Shown here: positions 38,486 to 46,794 of the stretch, piece after piece | Layout: each line of letters starts with the position of its first letter | How positions within the stretch are numbered: the stretch's first letter is position 1 | Assembly (NCBI GenBank): GCA_964473255.1 | Contig: CAYYOT010000035.1 | Location: 1 to 46,794, forward strand | Length of the DNA stretch: 46,794 nucleotides | Direction: 5' to 3' | From: Kuafuiihalomonas sp964473255 | GTDB taxonomy: Bacteria > Myxococcota > Kuafuiibacteriia > Kuafuiibacteriales > Kuafuiibacteriaceae | Notes under the pieces: model-generated | Told to the model about the DNA's origin: nothing | What the model saw: only the letters and a program-made list of their open reading frames with translations | The model's database searches: none | Position numbers and translations under genes: made by a program

Positions 38486-40398
38486 GGTCGTGCTCGGCGG
38501 CTCCCACGCAGCCACATCTCGAGCTGCAGGAGCAAGAAGATCCGCTGCCCGTGATCGCGCTCTTTCGCCACATGCTCCCCGACCAGTCGGTGGATGCAGG
38601 AGGCGTTCAAGACCTCGTGGCAGCGGGCGCCCGGCGCAAGCAGAAGCTCTTCCACCAGCCGACGACCCGAACCGGCCAACCACCACTGGGCCACGGGGAC
38701 CCCGAAGCCGTGCTTGCGGCGGTGCACGATGTCGTCGGGTAGGACGTCGGCGTAGGCCTGTTTCAGGAGCCATTTCAGCGAGCGCCCGCGGATCTTCATC
38801 GAACTCGGAAGCCGAAAGCAGAGCTCGATCACTTCAGTATCGAGAAACGGGCTGCGCGCTTCCAGTCCGAACGCCATGGTCATCCGATCCGTCTTCACGA
38901 GTAGGTCGTCCAGCAGGTAGGTCGCGAAGTTGTGGCGGAGGATCTGGTCGAGGCGATCCGCTCCGCTACGGCCTGCCTCCTCGAGGAGCGCCGTCTGCTC
39001 CCGCATCGCCGACCATGGATCGAAATCGGCTCCAAAGACGTCGAATCGCAGCAGCTCGCGAAGAAGCGGGCCGGTAAAGTACGCGTTCCAAGCCAGTAGC
39101 TGTTCGTTGGCGGGACGGGATGCGTGTTCGGTGAAGCGCCGGGCCAAGGACAGAGGATTCTTGTAGCCGCGGAAGTCCGACGTTCGCTTCAGCCAGTGCG
39201 CCGCGCCGCGCCGCGCCAGAGGCGGTATCCGGTCCGCGACGAGTCCTCCCAAGAATCGCGTGTACCCGGCGAGCACCTCGTCCCCGCCATCGCCGGTTTG
39301 AACCACGGTGACGTGCTGGCGGGTCATCTCGGAGATCCCGTATAGAGCCACGGCCGACGAATCTCCGTACGGTTCGTCGTGATGCCAGAGGAGCTTGTCG
39401 AGCAGCTCGATCGGCGTGACCCGAACTTCGAGCTGCCGATGCTCGAGCCCGAAGAGGCGAGCGACCGTGTCGGCGGCGGGCCGCTCGTCGAAGGTCGGCT
39501 CTTCGGGAAAACCGGCCACGAAGCTCTTGACGGGCCCGCTGCAGGCTCGGGCCATCTCGGCGACGATCACGCTGGAGTCGAGTCCTCCGGAGAGAAAGGC
39601 CCCCATCGGAACGTCCGCCACCAGTCGACGGCGGACCGCGCGTCCCACGGCGCCGCGCAACAGTTCGGCCGCCTCGCCGACTTCGTCGGTGAGGGGACGA
39701 CCCGGCTCGGGCAGCGACCAGTATCGACGGCGAGTGACGCCGCCTTGGGCGGTCCAAACCAGAGTGTGCGCCGGCTCGAGACGGCGGATGCCTTTGAAAA
39801 AGCTCCGCGGTGTCCCCACGTACCCGAACGTCAGGAGCTCGGGGAGAGCGCTCCAGTCGGGTTGGTCGGCGATGCCTTCGATCTCGGCGAGGGCCTTGAT
39901 CTCCGATGCAAACGCGAGCCCGCCATCGACTTCCGCGTAGGCGAGGGGCTTCTTCCCCGCTCGGTCTCGCATGAGTACGAGCTCCTGAGTGTCCGCGTCG
40001 TGAAGGGCGAACGCGAACATGCCGTCCAGGTCGACGAGTGCGCTTCGGCCTCCGACCTCGTACAGCGCGAGTACCACTTCCGAGTCGGAGCGGGTTCGAA
40101 ATGACCTCCCCCGTTTGGCGAGGTCCTCGCGCAGCTCACGAAAGTTGTAGACCTCCCCGTTGTAGACCAGCGTCCGACGGCCGCAGGTCGAGACCCAGGG
40201 CTGGTCTGCCGCTTCCGTCGTGTCGAGCACGCGCAAGCGGCTATGCGCGAATACCCCGGCTCTTCCGGGGAGCTCGACGGCCTGGATCCGGTCGGGCCCG
40301 CGATGGCGCAGGGCCCGCGCCATCCGCAGTCCGAGGTCGAGCTCGGCGCCCTCGGACTGCACGGGCCGCAGTCCCACCCACCCCGCGATTCCACACAC
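38482..40398 (-). CDS. asnB: asparagine synthetase (glutamine-hydrolysing) / amidotransferase
   Basis: A 638-residue AsnB-family enzyme. The N-terminal glutaminase starts MCGIAGWVG, so Cys2 is the nucleophile, with RHRGPDRIQ (about 32-40) and HSRLRVLDTTEAADQPW. The ATP-pyrophosphatase synthetase domain has FLSGGLDSSVIVAEMA (about 267-282) and GDGGDEVLAGYTRF. The start is GTG 40398. It is one of two minus-strand genes in the polysaccharide locus and has its own promoter region facing the polymerase gene. AsnB paralogues are common in exopolysaccharide loci, where they may amidate sugar acids or amino-acid substituents rather than make free asparagine. No exosortase is seen here. Both domains look catalytically complete. 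Confidence 0.93.
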   Translation of the reverse strand: MCGIAGWVGLRPVQSEGAELDLGLRMARALRHRGPDRIQAVELPGRAGVFAHSRLRVLDTTEAADQPWVSTCGRRTLVYNGEVYNFRELREDLAKRGRSFRTRSDSEVVLALYEVGGRSALVDLDGMFAFALHDADTQELVLMRDRAGKKPLAYAEVDGGLAFASEIKALAEIEGIADQPDWSALPELLTFGYVGTPRSFFKGIRRLEPAHTLVWTAQGGVTRRRYWSLPEPGRPLTDEVGEAAELLRGAVGRAVRRRLVADVPMGAFLSGGLDSSVIVAEMARACSGPVKSFVAGFPEEPTFDERPAADTVARLFGLEHRQLEVRVTPIELLDKLLWHHDEPYGDSSAVALYGISEMTRQHVTVVQTGDGGDEVLAGYTRFLGGLVADRIPPLARRGAAHWLKRTSDFRGYKNPLSLARRFTEHASRPANEQLLAWNAYFTGPLLRELLRFDVFGADFDPWSAMREQTALLEEAGRSGADRLDQILRHNFATYLLDDLLVKTDRMTMAFGLEARSPFLDTEVIELCFRLPSSMKIRGRSLKWLLKQAYADVLPDDIVHRRKHGFGVPVAQWWLAGSGRRLVEELLLAPGARCHEVLNASCIHRLVGEHVAKERDHGQRIFLLLQLEMWLRGSRRARP

Positions 40399-40499
40399 GC
40401 GATCGCTACCGAACGTGCGGTCCGACCGCGGTCAAGGGGGACGGCGCACGGTTGCGTCGAAAACCGGCTTGATTCAATAAGGCCTTCATCACCCCTGGA

Positions 40500-42968
40500 A
40501 TGTCGGACTCTTCCGCCAGCTTGATCTCCACGGCGAGAGCTGCGGTCGTGTTCTTCCTCGTTGCAGCTCCGATCCCGATCGGTGGCCGCTTATGGGGAGC
40601 TCACCCGGTGTGGCTGGGCCTGGCGACCCTAGCCTTCGTCGCCTGCAGCCTGTACACGCTGCGACCGGGCCATGCCCTCCGCTGGAACCGGCTGACGCTC
40701 GGATTGTTCTTACTGGCCCTGTTCACTGCGGCCCAGACCCTGCCGTTGGGCTCGATGCTGGCCGCGGCTTCGCCGCGGGTTTCGGAGATCCTCGAGGCAA
40801 CCCTCGGCGACGGCGCGGGAGCGCTGAGCTACGAGGTCGGCGAGACATCGCTGGAAGCCACCAAGTACTGCATCTACGCGATGATCGCCTCTGCGGTGGC
40901 CACCATCGGCCGCCGGCGCTCCACACGCTTCGTCTTGTATGGCGTCACCGTGGGCGGGATGGTGTCGATGCTGCTGGGGCTGGTCCACGCCATCGCCGGC
41001 TGGCCGGGGCTGTTCGGCTACTGGACCACCCACGAGCAGCCGCGCGACCTGATCGCCACCTTCGCGAACGCCAATCACGCGGCGGGCTACTTCATGCTGG
41101 CCGGCTTCACGTCGCTCGGTTTGGCGCTCGAGTCGGGACACCCGCGACCCGGCTTCGCGCTCGTGGCGGGCACGCTCTTCGCCGGCTCGCTGTATCAAGG
41201 CTCGTCCGGCGCGACCTTGGCTCTCGGGTTGGGCCTGGGGCTGTTCGTCGTCATGGCTCTCCGGAACCCGGCCGAATGGAGGTCGACCGCAACCGCCGAT
41301 TCTCCCCGACCTCGGTCAGCGCGTCTGTGGGTCGTGGGCGGAGCGGTGACGGCGGCGACCCTGGCCGTGGGGGCCACCGCTGCGCGGGAGGCCATGTCTT
41401 CGGTCACCTGGTCGGAGAAAGCGGCGGCTTTCGTCCAGGCGCCGCGACTGATCGCGGACCACCTGTGGTTCGGGGTCGGCCGCGGTTCCTACCAGTCGGT
41501 CTACACGGGATACCAGACGACTCCACTGAAGGTATCCTACACCCATCCCGAGACGCTCCCCGTGCAGGTCATTTCCGAGTGGGGCGTGGTCGTGGGAGCG
41601 GCGGCTCTCATCGGGCTGCTGGTCGCGGTGTTCGCTCGCCTCCGCGCGGCGCGCGACCCGAAGAATCAGGCGGTCGCCTGTGGCGTGGCCGCCCTGGTCG
41701 GGCAGAACTTTGCCGACTTCAGCCTGGAGCTCACCGGGGTTTTGGTGTCGGTGGTCGCTCTGCTCGCGGCCCTCCCCGCCGGGCGGGACGCGCCCTCGAA
41801 GCGAGCGCTCAACCCGGCCGGCCAGATCGCCCTGACCGTCTTCGTGGTGGTCCTCGGCTGGGCGACCCTGGTTCGGTCGGCGCGCATCGGCGACCTGCGG
41901 GCGGACCTCGAGTACTTCGAGAAGCAGCTCATCGTCGAAGACACGGCCTCCCGCGGCCCGGCCGACGCCGTTGAGACGCGAGCGCGTCGCCACCCGGCCA
42001 ACGCGTTCGGCTGGACGGCGTTGGCTTACGTTTTGGCTCCCGACGACCCCGGGGCAACGCTCGTAGCTGCGAACAAGGCGATCCTGACTGCCCCCACCTT
42101 CGCGTTTCCTCACGAACTCGCCGGCCGCGTCTTCTGGATGGCCGGCTTTCGCGATCAGGCGATGCTCGAGTTTCGGCGAGCCTGGGAATTCACCGTGCAG
42201 CAAGGGCCACTCGGCGAGCGGATCGTGGCCGGCGTCGACGATCCGAGCTTGGTGGAAGCGGCGCTCCCTCGCGACCCGAAGGACGTCGGTCGGGCGGCGC
42301 TCCCACAGCTGGTTCGGACGCTCCAGGCCGCCCGCCGGATCCGCGGGGATGACTATGCCCGGGCGCTGGTGGTGGCCCTGCCGCGGCTGGAAGGCGCCCG
42401 ACTGGCCGACCTGCGACGGCTTACGCGCACCGCGCTCGAGCTCGACCTCGACGAGCTTGGAGTGGCGGCGGCCCGCGCGTCGGCGGAGCATCCCGAACGA
42501 GGCGAGTCCGACATGGTGCGCACGATCGAACTCCTCACCCGCCACGGCAAGGTCTCGGAAGCGCACGACCTCCTGGACCAGGTCGAGCTCGGCTGGGACG
42601 GCTGCCGCATGCAGGCGCTGATGTTCCTCGAGCAAGGCGCGACCTCCAGCGCAACCCGAGCGCTGGATGCGTGCACGGGCCCGGAGGGGGCGTCCAGTCC
42701 CCCGGCGGACTGGGCCGAGGTGCGGGCCGAGATCGCCTTTGCGGACGGTGATCCGAAGCAGGCGCTGAGCGTTTTGGCGCCGATCGTGGAGGAGCGACCC
42801 CGCGACCTGTCCCTCAGGCGAAAACGGGCCGAATACCTGCTAGCACTGGGTAGGACGGCGGAAGCTCGCCTCGAAGCCAACTATGTCTTGCGGCGAGACC
42901 CGGAGAACGCGGAAGTGAAATCCCTTCTCGACCAGATCCTCCGCGTCGAGCGGACGGGAGCCCGATGA
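40500..42968 (+). CDS. Wzy/O-antigen-ligase-like membrane protein with TPR tail
   Basis: An 822-residue protein. The first about 460 residues hold about 11-12 membrane helices with the Wzy_C (O-antigen ligase/polymerase) features: FANANHAAGYFMLAGF (about 181-196), FGVGRGSYQSVYTGYQTTP and HPETLPVQVISEWGVVVG (about 345-362). From about 480 the chain is soluble and helical with TPR-like repeats (AFGWTALAYVLAPDDPGATL, RPRDLSLRRKRAEYLLALGR). Such a protein would polymerise repeat units at the periplasmic face, and the TPR tail could bind export partners. The start is ATG 40500 after a 101-base divergent region. Its last four bases overlap the OPX gene (ATGA), linking polymerase and export genes. 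Confidence 0.85.
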   Translation: MSDSSASLISTARAAVVFFLVAAPIPIGGRLWGAHPVWLGLATLAFVACSLYTLRPGHALRWNRLTLGLFLLALFTAAQTLPLGSMLAAASPRVSEILEATLGDGAGALSYEVGETSLEATKYCIYAMIASAVATIGRRRSTRFVLYGVTVGGMVSMLLGLVHAIAGWPGLFGYWTTHEQPRDLIATFANANHAAGYFMLAGFTSLGLALESGHPRPGFALVAGTLFAGSLYQGSSGATLALGLGLGLFVVMALRNPAEWRSTATADSPRPRSARLWVVGGAVTAATLAVGATAAREAMSSVTWSEKAAAFVQAPRLIADHLWFGVGRGSYQSVYTGYQTTPLKVSYTHPETLPVQVISEWGVVVGAAALIGLLVAVFARLRAARDPKNQAVACGVAALVGQNFADFSLELTGVLVSVVALLAALPAGRDAPSKRALNPAGQIALTVFVVVLGWATLVRSARIGDLRADLEYFEKQLIVEDTASRGPADAVETRARRHPANAFGWTALAYVLAPDDPGATLVAANKAILTAPTFAFPHELAGRVFWMAGFRDQAMLEFRRAWEFTVQQGPLGERIVAGVDDPSLVEAALPRDPKDVGRAALPQLVRTLQAARRIRGDDYARALVVALPRLEGARLADLRRLTRTALELDLDELGVAAARASAEHPERGESDMVRTIELLTRHGKVSEAHDLLDQVELGWDGCRMQALMFLEQGATSSATRALDACTGPEGASSPPADWAEVRAEIAFADGDPKQALSVLAPIVEERPRDLSLRRKRAEYLLALGRTAEARLEANYVLRRDPENAEVKSLLDQILRVERTGAR

Positions 42969-43603
42969 ATCCGCCGCGTCCCCATTGGCACCCACGCTCG
43001 AGGATGCGGGGGCTACGGATCGGGTTGCTGGCGGTGGCCATGGGCGCGTGTGCGGCGAACAAGCGGTCCGAGATTCCACCCCAGGTCGAAGCGACGGGCG
43101 CGGGGGAACCTCGGCGGCAGGCGCTCGGACCCGGCGACATCGTTTCGATCAGGGTTTTTAGGGAACCGGAGCTGACGGGCAAGTATCGCATCCCGGAAAC
43201 CGGTCCCAACGACTTCCCGCTGATCGGTGAGATCTCGATGGTGGGCAAGACGCCCCAGGAGGTCCAAGTCGAGCTGACCGAGCGCCTGGCGGACGGGTTC
43301 CTCGTGGCCCCTCAGGTGACGGTCTTCGTCGAGGAGCGGAACTCCCAGCGCATCTACGTCCTCGGCCAGGTCCAAAAGCCGGGCACGTTCGGATACACCG
43401 CGAACATGACGGTGATCGAGGCCATCACGATGGCGGGAGGCTTCGCGCCGCTCGCTTCCCAGAATGGGGTCAAGATCTCTCGGACCGTCGACGGTGAGGA
43501 AGTCGTGCTGAAGGTCGCCGTGGGGTCGATCAGCTCGGGTTCGGCGTCGAATGTCCGGCTTCAGCCGGGGGATATCGTGTATGTCCCCGAGGCCTTGTTT
43601 TGA
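42965..43603 (+). CDS. short OPX polysaccharide export lipoprotein
   Basis: A 212-residue Wza/OPX-family protein. The signal ends in LLAVAMGACA, a lipobox-like site with Cys at 29, so it is probably a lipoprotein. The Poly_export (PES) domain (about 50-120: LGPGDIVSIRVFREPELTG, then FPLIGEISMVGKTPQEVQ) and one SLBB domain (about 123-205: IYVLGQVQKPGTFGY and VIEAITMAGGF) follow. The chain ends at VYVPEALF without the C-terminal amphipathic helix that lets Wza span the outer membrane. It must therefore need a partner, most likely the barrel at 34557-35798. Start ATG 42965 overlaps the polymerase stop; ATG 43004 is a shorter alternative that keeps the signal. Confidence 0.92.
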   Translation: MNPPRPHWHPRSRMRGLRIGLLAVAMGACAANKRSEIPPQVEATGAGEPRRQALGPGDIVSIRVFREPELTGKYRIPETGPNDFPLIGEISMVGKTPQEVQVELTERLADGFLVAPQVTVFVEERNSQRIYVLGQVQKPGTFGYTANMTVIEAITMAGGFAPLASQNGVKISRTVDGEEVVLKVAVGSISSGSASNVRLQPGDIVYVPEALF

Positions 43604-43619
43604 TGAGAGGCGAACGACC

Positions 43620-45788
43620 GTGAATGCTCAACGCTACACGCTACCGGAAGAGTTTCGCTTCGAGCTCTCGGACTTCATTACGAACGCTTGGAAGCATCGA
43701 TATGCCGTCCTGGCTTTGATCTTGGCTTTGACCGGCGCGGTGACCGTGGGTGCCATGCGGTTGCCCAAGGTCTACGAAGCGAAGGCTCGCCTGCTCATCG
43801 ACCCCGTGCTCCCGCGGGTCCTCGGCGAGAATGCCGCGGTCGACAACTTTGCCGAGCAAGCTCGGCAAGAGGCGTTCTACCGCACGCAGCAGAAGATCAT
43901 CGCTTCCCGTTCGATCCTGACCGATGCCGCACAGCGGCTCGAGCTGGGCATGGACGGCGGTTTTGCGTCGGGGCTCGGCTTGAGCTCCGACGCCTCGCCG
44001 CGCGCCGTGCAGGGTGCCCTGAGTCAAATGCTCGAGGTCCAACCCGATTCGGGCAGCCGGATCATGAACATCTCCATCGAGAGCGAGCGCGCCGACCTGG
44101 CGAGCGCCATCGCCAATGCCATCGGTCAGTCGTACATCGACAGTACGCTGGAGCGACGTCTGGAGACGACCCGCGGGGCCGCCGAGTGGCTCGACGACCA
44201 GGTCGAGATCTTCGCTGGGCGGCTCGAGAGTCAAGAAGCACGGCTCAACGACTTCAAGCAGGCGAACCTGCTGGTGTCGGTTTCGCTGGAGGATCGGCAG
44301 AACATGATCAGCGCCAATCTCGCCATGCTCAACGAAAGCGTGATGGAGACGCGCGCCAAACTGATCCAGCTGCGCTCCCAGCGAGATACGATCGCCGAAG
44401 CCCTGGCCAGCCGAACCGGGCGGACCGGCCAAGCCGACCAGATCGACGACGAGATCCCTCCGCCTTTGCTGGACAACCCCGTGGTGACCTCCCTCCGGGT
44501 GCGTTTGGCCGACCTTCGACGCACGCGGGCCGAGCAGTCGTCGCGATACGGGGAGCTGCACCCCGTCATGCACGCGGTGTCTCGACAGATCGCCGAGACC
44601 AAAGAGACCCTGCGGACCGAGATCAAGGCTACGCTCGGCAACCTCGAGGCCGAGATCGATGCCCTGGAGCAGACCGAAGGGCGCTTCGAAGACGAGATCC
44701 AGGAGGAGAAGCAGCGTGCCTTGGCCCTCAACGGTCTGGGGCTCGAATACAGCAAGCTGACCCGGGACGTGGGGACGACGAAGGAAACCTACGAGTCGCT
44801 CCTCCGCCGCCGAACCGAGACCGCGCTCTCTGGTCTCTTGGAGTCGAACTACGTCCATTGGTTCGAGAGAGCCGAGACTCCCACGACGCCCGTCTCGCCG
44901 GTCATCTCCATGTACGTGCTGCTCGGGTTCCTCGCGTCGTTGGCTTTGGCGTTATCGTTCGTGGCGGCGGTGACCCTTCTCGACAACACGATCCGCGGCC
45001 GGTCGGAGCTCGAAGATCTCTTGGACCTGACGGTCTTGGGGGCGCTGCCGTCGGTCGCCTTGGTCAAGGACGGCCAACAAACCCAGAGCGACCGCGATCT
45101 CTACGTCTTTCGCAACCCAACGAGCACGGCTGCGGAGGCGGCGCGCTCGGTTCGAACCAATCTGCTGCTTCTATCGGCCGACGCGACGCCCCACACCATC
45201 CTCGTGACCAGCCCTCGCGCTCAAGAGGGGAAGACGACGACCGCCCTGGCTCTCGCCACCTCCATGGCGCAGGCCAAGAACCGGGTCTTGCTGATCGACA
45301 CCGACCTACGGCGTCCGCGGCTCCACCGAGCACTTTCGGTTTCCTCGCGAACCGGACTCACCAACGCGCTTCTTCGCGAAGACGATGGCAATGCGATCAA
45401 ATCGACCGAGATCCCCCAGTTGGATTTGCTGCCCAGTGGACCGCTGCCGCCGAATCCGGCGGAGCTCCTCCACTCCGAACGGTTGGCCGAGCTCATTCAA
45501 GAGCTGAAACAGCGCTACGATCGGATCATTTTCGACTCGCCCCCAGTTAATCTGGTGACCGACGCTTCGATCCTCTCTCGTTTGGTCGATGGCTGCATTC
45601 TGGTCGTCCGCGCGAACGCGACCCCTCGCGAGGCTGCTCGCGCCGCCACGCGGCAGCTGCGGGACATCGGGGCTCCCATCTTCGGGGTCGTGCTCAATTA
45701 TTCCGCCGCTGGCGCCCACGGCGAAAACTACTACTACCATTACGCCCCCCAGGCGGCCGACCACATGGCCGATGAGCACGCCGGCTGA
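43620..45788 (+). CDS. polysaccharide co-polymerase fused to BY-kinase (Wzc-like)
   Basis: A 722-residue inner-membrane protein of Wzz/GNVR plus tyrosine-autokinase type. It has two membrane segments (about 28-48 and 438-463) with a periplasmic domain rich in coiled coil (about 170-400), including the G-x-V-R-like ALNGLGLEYSKLTRDV region. The kinase has Walker A SPRAQEGKTTTALALA (Lys538), Walker A' LLIDTDLRRPRLH (about 557-569), Walker B RIIFDSPPVN, and a C-terminal tyrosine cluster with Tyr704, 705, 706 and 708. It would set chain length and couple polymerisation to export by cyclic phosphorylation. M. xanthus splits co-polymerase and kinase in some loci; here they are fused. The start is GTG 43620, 16 bases after the OPX gene. 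No cognate phosphatase is visible. Confidence 0.93.
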   Translation: MNAQRYTLPEEFRFELSDFITNAWKHRYAVLALILALTGAVTVGAMRLPKVYEAKARLLIDPVLPRVLGENAAVDNFAEQARQEAFYRTQQKIIASRSILTDAAQRLELGMDGGFASGLGLSSDASPRAVQGALSQMLEVQPDSGSRIMNISIESERADLASAIANAIGQSYIDSTLERRLETTRGAAEWLDDQVEIFAGRLESQEARLNDFKQANLLVSVSLEDRQNMISANLAMLNESVMETRAKLIQLRSQRDTIAEALASRTGRTGQADQIDDEIPPPLLDNPVVTSLRVRLADLRRTRAEQSSRYGELHPVMHAVSRQIAETKETLRTEIKATLGNLEAEIDALEQTEGRFEDEIQEEKQRALALNGLGLEYSKLTRDVGTTKETYESLLRRRTETALSGLLESNYVHWFERAETPTTPVSPVISMYVLLGFLASLALALSFVAAVTLLDNTIRGRSELEDLLDLTVLGALPSVALVKDGQQTQSDRDLYVFRNPTSTAAEAARSVRTNLLLLSADATPHTILVTSPRAQEGKTTTALALATSMAQAKNRVLLIDTDLRRPRLHRALSVSSRTGLTNALLREDDGNAIKSTEIPQLDLLPSGPLPPNPAELLHSERLAELIQELKQRYDRIIFDSPPVNLVTDASILSRLVDGCILVVRANATPREAARAATRQLRDIGAPIFGVVLNYSAAGAHGENYYYHYAPQAADHMADEHAG

Positions 45789-45805
45789 CGTCTCGCTCCT
45801 GCGTC

Positions 45806-46794
45806 GTGGACAGTCCGATCGTCAAAGGCGCGGCCATCCGGATGCCGGACCGGCTAGAGGCCGGCCTCGCGATTCTCGCCATCGGCCTTTGCGCCGTCGC
45901 TCTGTGGTTTCCACAGCAGGCGCTGATGGCGACCGGCGGCGTGGTCGCCTTCACCTTGGTTCTGTTCGTCGCCCTGCAAGCGGCGCGTTCACCGGCGGCC
46001 GGTTCGACGGCCGAGATCGTCGTCGATGGCGAGACTCACTCGGCCGATGCCGTGGCCGAGGGGATAGGGCGCTTGCTGGTCCTGGCCATCATCGTGCGAG
46101 TCGGAGTCAGCCTCGTCGTGAATCTCTCCTGGCTTTGGTGGGCGTTCGCTCCCGATGCCCGGACCTGGGAAGCCTGGGGCATGGCCTTCGCGACCGGCTG
46201 GGATGCTTTCGTACAGGGTACCTACCGCCTACCCGTCAACCCCCACGTCATCGTCAACGCCCTCGTCTCGTCGGTGTTCGGCTTCTCGCGCATCCCGGTC
46301 AGCATCTTCAATGCCATCTTCGGGATCACGCTGGCCTTCATCGCTCGGGCCATGGCGCTCAACTTGTACGGGGAGCGCGCCGCGCGGCGAGCCTTCCTCC
46401 TCACGCTCTTCTTCCCGTCTCTCGTGCTCTGGCAGGCGCAGAACTTGAAGGACTGCTGGGCTCAGGTGTGCACGGCAGGCCTGGCGCTGGCCGTGCTTCG
46501 CTTTGGGACCCACGAAGGGGGCCGGTCGAGAGCGGTCGTCCTGGGGCTCGTCTGTCTGTTCCTCGCGACCTGGACCCGACCGTATCTCTCCGTCATCCTG
46601 TTGGCGGCGGTCATCATCTCGTTGGCCTCGGTCAACTCGAAACGGCTTCCTTCGGCGATCGCCGTGGCCGGGCTCGCAGTCTTCGGAGGCAAGCTCGCGG
46701 GGCTCGACGACGTCTTTTCGGAGAGGACGCTCGTCGAGATCGATGCCGCGCGGAAGGGGCTCGCCTACGGTGGAAGCGCTTACGGCCAATCTGC
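45806..46794 (+). CDS. multi-spanning membrane protein of the polysaccharide locus, cut by the window end
   Basis: The frame is open from GTG 45806 to the last base (329 codons), so the C-terminus lies outside. Hydrophobic segments appear at about 17-50, 86-105, 140-165, 175-195 and further on, separated by short charged loops. FPSLVLWQAQNLKDCWAQ (about 206-223) and NLYGERAARRAFLLTLFF resemble polytopic glycosyltransferase- or polymerase-like proteins of polysaccharide clusters, but I cannot assign a family. LAYGGSAYGQS near the edge begins an extracytoplasmic-looking loop. It follows the Wzc-like gene by 17 bases and is probably in the same operon. Possible roles are a second polymerase or a polyprenyl-phosphosugar-dependent glycosyltransferase. 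Confidence 0.75.
   Translation, partial: MDSPIVKGAAIRMPDRLEAGLAILAIGLCAVALWFPQQALMATGGVVAFTLVLFVALQAARSPAAGSTAEIVVDGETHSADAVAEGIGRLLVLAIIVRVGVSLVVNLSWLWWAFAPDARTWEAWGMAFATGWDAFVQGTYRLPVNPHVIVNALVSSVFGFSRIPVSIFNAIFGITLAFIARAMALNLYGERAARRAFLLTLFFPSLVLWQAQNLKDCWAQVCTAGLALAVLRFGTHEGGRSRAVVLGLVCLFLATWTRPYLSVILLAAVIISLASVNSKRLPSAIAVAGLAVFGGKLAGLDDVFSERTLVEIDAARKGLAYGGSAYGQS

Noticed and set aside
40399..40499. Sigma-70 promoter before the polymerase gene
   Set aside because: The best pair (TTGCGT and CAATAA) matches the consensus poorly. A promoter is expected here but cannot be placed.

Overview
The window is a GC-rich, densely packed stretch of a Gram-negative chromosome. It encodes LPS assembly (LptD), outer-membrane porins, lipoproteins and polysaccharide export proteins. 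Several traits point to Myxococcota (deltaproteobacteria), perhaps the Polyangia/Sandaracinus side: a PilZ domain of the Myxococcus-paralogue type fused to an Hsp70, a non-flagellar type III secretion core with no secretin nearby, very large TPR/transglutaminase-like envelope proteins, and a short OPX protein alongside a separate outer-membrane barrel. The taxon is an inference. I see no tRNA, rRNA, CRISPR array or insertion sequence, no gene-free stretch above 300 bases, and by eye no region of clearly different base composition.

Layout. (1) 1-2551 (+): the end of an AMIN-domain protein, then lptD. (2) 2577-3173 (-): a secreted GLQxG-repeat protein. (3) 3272-7532 (+): a TetR regulator behind a palindromic operator, an enoyl-CoA hydratase, a biotin carboxylase and an outer-membrane porin. 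The first three look like an acyl-CoA catabolic or carboxylation operon. (4) 7517-14712 (-): two tandem envelope proteins of about 1,200 residues with TPR-like repeats and a DUF3857/transglutaminase module. The first keeps the Cys-His-Asp triad and the second has lost it. (5) 14782-16134 (+): a plant-type glutamate-cysteine ligase, divergent from them. (6) 16131-22075 (-): a PilZ-Hsp70 chimera and alaS.

(7) 22110-29004 (-): nine tightly coupled genes, sctL-N-O-P-Q-R-S-T-U, encode the ATPase complex, the C-ring protein, a small ruler-like protein and the export gate of a non-flagellar type III secretion system. The secretin (sctC), inner rings (sctD, sctJ), sctV and needle genes are absent from the window. 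alaS and the PilZ-Hsp70 gene follow on the same strand with gaps of only 34 and 32 bases. (8) 29111-31773 (+): an NAD-dependent epimerase-like protein and a SulP anion transporter.

(9) 31781-46794: a Wzx/Wzy-type exopolysaccharide locus. It holds a secreted beta-helix protein (-), a YdcF/DUF218 protein, a small periplasmic protein, an outer-membrane beta-barrel, a GT4 glycosyltransferase, a WecA-like initiating phosphoglycosyltransferase, an asparagine synthetase-like amidotransferase (-), a Wzy/WaaL-like polymerase with a TPR tail, a short OPX lipoprotein, a Wzc-like co-polymerase with BY-kinase, and a multi-spanning membrane protein cut by the right edge. Together these could start the lipid-linked repeat unit, polymerise it, control chain length and export it through a bipartite OPX plus barrel exit. 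No flippase (Wzx) is seen in the window.

The strongest candidates for new biology are the secretin-less type III core with its linked PilZ-Hsp70 chimera, and the pair of intact and pseudo-transglutaminase envelope proteins.
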